Origin: Betaproteobacteria bacterium | Lineage (GTDB): Bacteria; Pseudomonadota; Gammaproteobacteria; Burkholderiales; SG8-39 | Direction: 5' to 3' | Length of the DNA: 9,412 nt | Assembly: GCA_009693345.1 (NCBI GenBank) | Contig: SHXL01000105.1 | Location: 1 to 9,412, forward strand | Shown: piece by piece, positions 6,485 to 9,412 of the stretch | Position numbering within the stretch: the first letter of the stretch is position 1 | How the letters are laid out: every line of letters starts with the position of its first letter | The notes under the pieces: model-generated | Databases searched by the model: none | What the model was told of the DNA's origin: nothing | What the model saw: the letters and a program-made list of their open reading frames with translations, nothing else | Made by a program: the position numbers and the translations under genes

Positions 6485-8310
6485 GCGGCCCTCTTCTGCG
6501 ACTGTTTGAGCGGGCTGCGCGCCTGCGGGCCCGCAACCGACATTTCGATGAGCGACTTCTGCATGTCCCAGGCGCCGGTCGGGCAGCGCTCGGCGCACAG
6601 GCCGCAGTGCAGGCACACGTCCTCGTCCTTGGCCATGATGCGGCCGGTCTTGAGTCCCGCGCCGATGTACAGGTCCTGGATCAGGTTCGTCGCCGGAGCA
6701 CTCAACCTGCCGCGCAGTTCCTTTTCATCGCCATCGGCCGTGAAGGTGATGCAGTCCATCGGGCAGATGTCGACGCAGGCGTCGCACTCGATGCACATCT
6801 GCGCGGTGAACACGGTCTGCACGTCGCAGTTTAGGCAGCGCTGCGCCTCCTTCCACGCGGTGGCCGCGTCGAAGCCGAGCTCGACCTCCATCTTCACGTT
6901 CTTAAGCGTCTTCTTGATGTCCGCCCAGGGCACCGCGTAGCGCTTGTCGTTGGCGATCTCGTTGTCGTAGCTCCACTCGTGGATGCCCATCTTCTGCGAC
7001 ATCATCGCCATGCCCGGCGCCGGGCGCTCAGCGATGTTCTCCTCGTTCAGCAGCTTGTCGATGGAGATCGCAGCGTCGTGGCCGTGCGCCACCGCCCAGA
7101 TGATGTTTTTCGGGCCGAAAGCCGAATCGCCGCCGAAGAAGACGTTTTTCTGGCTCGACTGGAACGTGACCTTGTCGAGGACCGGCATCCCGGTCTTGTC
7201 GAACGCGACGCCCGAATCGCGCTCGATCCAGGGAAAGGAATTCTCCTGGCCTACCGCTACGAGAACGTCGTCACATTCAAAGAATTGATTTGGTTCTTCA
7301 GTTTTTTCTAAAGATCTCTTTCCAGCCGCATCGTAAACGGCCTTAACTTTTTCAAAGACCATTCCACCCAGTTTGCCGTTCTTGATGACGAATTCCTTCG
7401 GCACCAGGAAGTTCAGGATCGGGATGCCCTCGTGCCCGGCGTCTTCCTTTTCCCAGGGACTGGCCTTCATTTCCTCGAAGCCCGAGCGCACGATGACCTT
7501 GACGTCGTCGCCGCCGATGCGCTTCGAGGTGCGGCAGCAGTCCATGGCGGTGTTGCCGCCGCCCAGCACGATGACGCGCTTGCCGACCTTGGTCGTATGG
7601 CCGAAGGAAACGGAGGACAACCAGTCGATGCCGATGTGGATGTTCTTCGCGCCTTCTTTCCTGCCGGGGATATCCAGGTCGCGCCCTCGCGGCGCGCCCG
7701 AGCCGACGAAAATTGCGTCGTAGCTCTCTTTCATCAGGGCCTTCATGGATTCGATTTTTCTTTGCTTGAACGTAACCCCGAGGTTCAAAATGTAGCCGAC
7801 CTCTTCGTCGATCACTTCCTCGGGCAGGCGAAAGCGCGGGATCTGCGACCAGATCATGCCGCCGGGTTTCGGATCCTGGTCGAACACGGTGACGTCGTAG
7901 CCGAGCGGCGCGAGGTCGCGCGCCACCGTCAATGACGCCGGGCCGGCGCCGACACAAGCTATTTTTTTACCGTTGAGTTTTTTTGCTTTCCCCGGAAGTT
8001 TTGAAGAAATGTCTTCCTTCAAATCGGCGGCCACCCTTTTCAGCCGGCAAATCGCCACCGGTTCAGGCTTGGCAAGGTTCTCGTCCTCGACGCGGCCGCG
8101 GCGGCAGGCGGGCTCGCACGGGCGGTCGCAGGTGCGCCCGAGGATTCCCGGGAACACGTTCGATTTCCAGTTGACCATGTACGCGTCGCCGTATTTGCCG
8201 GCGGCGATCATGCGGATGTACTCGGGAACGGGGGTGTGGGCCGGGCAGGCCCACTGGCAATCCACGACTTTATGGAAGTAGTCGGGGCTCTTCGTATTGG
8301 TAGGCTGCAA
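6481..8310 (-). CDS. korC: KorC-like FAD/NAD(P)-binding Fe-S oxidoreductase (GltD-like) with C-terminal 2x[4Fe-4S] ferredoxin domain
   Basis: About 610 residues (positions here count from the in-frame TTG at 8316). The N-terminal cysteine-rich domain of glutamate-synthase small-subunit type has C20, C24, C63, C67 and C71 (CDRPCEPAC). The FAD site is VGAGPASLTVARDL (122-135), followed by FDQDPKPGGM and IPRFRLPEEV. The NAD(P) site is VLGGGNTAMDCCR (250-262), and a second FAD motif is VFFGGDSAFGP (392-402). After RCLNC (493-497) come two ferredoxin clusters, CIECDACVDICP (508-519) and CLHCGLCAERCP (568-579). This suits electron exchange between KorAB, NADP(H) and ferredoxin, as in the KorABC enzyme of Azoarcus. 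Of two near TTG starts I prefer 8310, because GGAG is 8 nt before it but only 2 nt before 8316. The linker (about 101-120) is lysine-rich and AT-rich. It is probably the first gene of the kor unit; pure NfnB/GltD-like partners elsewhere are an alternative. Confidence 0.88.
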   Translation of the reverse strand: MQPTNTKSPDYFHKVVDCQWACPAHTPVPEYIRMIAAGKYGDAYMVNWKSNVFPGILGRTCDRPCEPACRRGRVEDENLAKPEPVAICRLKRVAADLKEDISSKLPGKAKKLNGKKIACVGAGPASLTVARDLAPLGYDVTVFDQDPKPGGMIWSQIPRFRLPEEVIDEEVGYILNLGVTFKQRKIESMKALMKESYDAIFVGSGAPRGRDLDIPGRKEGAKNIHIGIDWLSSVSFGHTTKVGKRVIVLGGGNTAMDCCRTSKRIGGDDVKVIVRSGFEEMKASPWEKEDAGHEGIPILNFLVPKEFVIKNGKLGGMVFEKVKAVYDAAGKRSLEKTEEPNQFFECDDVLVAVGQENSFPWIERDSGVAFDKTGMPVLDKVTFQSSQKNVFFGGDSAFGPKNIIWAVAHGHDAAISIDKLLNEENIAERPAPGMAMMSQKMGIHEWSYDNEIANDKRYAVPWADIKKTLKNVKMEVELGFDAATAWKEAQRCLNCDVQTVFTAQMCIECDACVDICPMDCITFTADGDEKELRGRLSAPATNLIQDLYIGAGLKTGRIMAKDEDVCLHCGLCAERCPTGAWDMQKSLIEMSVAGPQARSPLKQSQKRAA

Positions 8311-8318
8311 CGCCAAGT

Positions 8319-8322
8319 CTCC
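8319..8322 (-). promoter_or_regulatory. Ribosome-binding site deciding the korC start
   Basis: GGAG on the minus strand is the only good Shine-Dalgarno match before korC, and no ATG is available near it. It lies 2 nt before a TTG at 8316 and 8 nt before an in-frame TTG at 8310. The second spacing is normal, so 8310 is favoured. A rare TTG start on the first gene would lower its translation relative to the ATG-started korA. Confidence 0.5.
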
Positions 8323-8440
8323 AAATTGTCTTTTTTCGTGCGCCGCAGTGTACTCCGGTGCTTCGATCAGGGAAAGTCTTAGTTTTCAACCTACTAGGCC
8401 GATCTGGCCGGGCGCTCCGGGGGCTGACTTTCGGGCGCTT

Positions 8441-8468
8441 GGTCTACATCTGCACGGTCTACACCTGC
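8441..8468 (-). repeat. Two tandem 13-bp repeats upstream of korC
   Basis: On the minus strand GCAGGTGTAGACC (8468-8456) and GCAGATGTAGACC (8453-8441) differ at one base and repeat with a 15-nt period. They overlap the end of the broken sensor gene and lie about 130-160 nt before the korC start. They could be a paired regulator-binding site or simply a small tandem duplication in the degenerate gene end; no partner copy was seen elsewhere in the window. Confidence 0.4.
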
Positions 8469-9412
8469 CCTGTCGGCGCCGAGGCCCTCGAGTTCGCCGA
8501 ACAGGGTAACGTAGTGCGCGTGACCCGGTCGTCGGCGTCGCGCACCGCGCTGACGCTGCGCCATTCTCGGTACGCGGTACCGTCGCGGCGCTGGCACCAG
8601 CTGGTGCCGCGCCAGTGGCCGCTGCGCAGCGCCGCGGCGTACATGTCGTCGTAATAGGAGGCGGGCTGCATGCCGGCGCGGAACCTGCTCTCCTGCTGGC
8701 CGAGCGTTTCGGCCGCCGCGTAGCCCGTGATCCGGGTGAATGCGCGGTTGATGTTGAGGATGCGGCCGGCCGCGTTGGTGATCATGATCACGTCGCCCAT
8801 GCGGTCGAAAGCGAGCCCCGCGACTTCCAGCTGTTCCTCGCGTTCGCGCAGCTCGGTGACGTCGCGCGAGGCCATCACCGCGCCAGTGATGGCGCCTTGT
8901 TCGTTGCGCACCGCGTGCACCCGGCTCTCGATGAGCCGCACTTCGCCGTTGCGCGTGTGCAGGTGCATGCGCAGCGTGGCGGACAGGCCGTCCTTCATCA
9001 GCACCTGCAGGGCGGCGTGCACACGAAGCTGGTCAATCTCCTCCAGGCGGGAAAACGCGTCGGAGCCGGGGGCGAGGTCTTTCGCGGCGAGGACGCGGCC
9101 GTAAGAGGGGCTGGCGTAGCGCCAGCGGCCGTCGCGGTCCACCATCGCCACCAGGTCGGCCGCGTTTTCGGTGATCAGGCGGTAGCGCCGTTCGCCCTCG
9201 CGCAGGTCTTCGCGCGCCGTGCGCAGGCGCAGCTGCTGGCGCTGCACCACCAGGCCGACGCCGGCCAAGTAGGCGAGCGAGCCGAAGAAGCACAGCCCCG
9301 TCACCAGGTCGCTGGTGCCGGCAAAGTGCTGGTAGCCCATGGGCGCGACCCACGCGAGCGCGCCGGCGGCGAAGCACCCCATGGCGCAGGCGGCGCCGGA
9401 CCAGCCGCGCAT
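8459..9412 (-). CDS. Membrane-anchored PAS-PAS sensor protein, N-terminus outside window, C-terminus broken
   Basis: The frame is open to the window edge, so MRGWSG at 9412 may not be the true start. Two hydrophobic segments (about 6-25 and 37-56) precede a short coiled linker (QRQQLRLRTAREDLREGERR). PAS1 spans about 75-190 (YRLITENAADLVAMVDRDG to VMASRDVTELREREEQL) and PAS2 about 195-300 (AFDRMGDVIMITNAAGRILN, FTRITGYAAAETLGQ, WRGTSWCQRRDGTAYREWRS). Such betaproteobacterial PAS pairs usually lead into GGDEF/EAL or kinase domains, and none follows. After VRDADDRVT the frame yields TLPCSANSRASAPTGQV and stops at 8459, while the expected PAS ending (HYVTLF) reads in a neighbouring frame that runs to 8394. 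A CG dinucleotide gain or one-base loss near 8515-8523 would explain this. It is in line with korC but 148 nt upstream, and a regulatory link is only positional. Confidence 0.75.
   Translation of the reverse strand: MRGWSGAACAMGCFAAGALAWVAPMGYQHFAGTSDLVTGLCFFGSLAYLAGVGLVVQRQQLRLRTAREDLREGERRYRLITENAADLVAMVDRDGRWRYASPSYGRVLAAKDLAPGSDAFSRLEEIDQLRVHAALQVLMKDGLSATLRMHLHTRNGEVRLIESRVHAVRNEQGAITGAVMASRDVTELREREEQLEVAGLAFDRMGDVIMITNAAGRILNINRAFTRITGYAAAETLGQQESRFRAGMQPASYYDDMYAAALRSGHWRGTSWCQRRDGTAYREWRSVSAVRDADDRVTRTTLPCSANSRASAPTGQV
8515..8523 (-). other. Frameshift point at the end of PAS2 in the sensor gene
   Basis: On the minus strand GTCACGCGCACTACG reads VTRTT in the main frame. Removing one CG pair gives GTC ACG CAC TAC, VTHYVTLF, the normal end of a PAS domain. 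The restored frame then loses PAS/GGDEF resemblance within a few residues (FGELEGLGADRAG...), so a second lesion, or a rearrangement junction at about 8480-8500, is also likely. Confidence 0.5.

Noticed and set aside
6485..6616. N-terminal extension of the aldolase-like protein
   Set aside because: The extra 44 residues are the out-of-frame reading of the korC ferredoxin tail; ATG 6484 with GAGG is better.
5540..6940. Plus-strand open frame (466 codons) across korA, aldolase and korC
   Set aside because: It spans three recognised genes on the opposite strand and has no recognisable domain.
8340..8390. Sigma70 promoter for korC (TTTCCC-17-TACACT, or a TTGAAA box)
   Set aside because: Neither pair has both boxes good at proper spacing; no clear FNR or sigma54 site was found either.
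8390..8412. GGCC-AGATC-GGCC stem before korC as terminator of the sensor gene
   Set aside because: Short stem, no T-run.
1..9412. tRNA, rRNA, CRISPR array, riboswitch
   Set aside because: No cloverleaf-like, rRNA-like or regularly spaced repeat sequence was noticed on either strand.

Overview
This GC-rich window looks like a proteobacterial chromosome. Gene content and protein style point to a betaproteobacterium, perhaps near the anaerobic aromatic degraders (Azoarcus/Thauera-type); that placement is an inference from remembered family resemblance, with no search behind it. All supported genes lie on the minus strand, so transcription runs from high to low coordinates.

Layout in transcription order: (1) 9412-8459, a membrane-anchored PAS-PAS sensor protein. 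It is cut by the window edge at its N-terminus and breaks down right after the second PAS domain, with no output domain visible. (2) 8310-1433, a compact five-gene cluster built around a 2-oxoacid (probably 2-oxoglutarate):ferredoxin/NADP+ oxidoreductase. It holds korC (FAD/NAD(P)/Fe-S electron-transfer subunit), a class II aldolase/adducin-like gene, korA (fused gamma-alpha subunit), a membrane protein of DUF6498 type carrying a 1-nt frameshift, and korB (thiamine-diphosphate/Fe-S beta subunit). Stops and starts overlap or lie within about 25 nt of each other, so one polycistronic unit is likely. (3) 1315-1197, the 5' end of one IS3-family element, truncated. (4) 1196-1, a second IS3-family element that seems to have inserted into the first. 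Its orfB is open to the window edge, and its orfA carries a frameshift.

Working model: KorA+KorB oxidise a 2-oxoacid with CoA to an acyl-CoA and CO2. The electrons pass through Fe-S clusters to KorC, which can link them to NADP(H) and/or ferredoxin. From memory, a three-subunit 2-oxoglutarate:NADP+ oxidoreductase (KorABC) is known from Azoarcus evansii, where it was tied to electron supply for benzoyl-CoA reduction; the subunit types here match. What departs from that pattern is the order korC-aldolase-korA-membrane protein-korB, with two unrelated genes interleaved between the enzyme subunits.

The oxidoreductase and aldolase genes are intact over about 5.5 kb, while the sensor gene, the membrane-protein gene and the IS orfA each carry a frameshift. 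That contrast suggests accessory genes decaying around a conserved core, but sequencing error at homopolymers cannot be excluded from the sequence alone.
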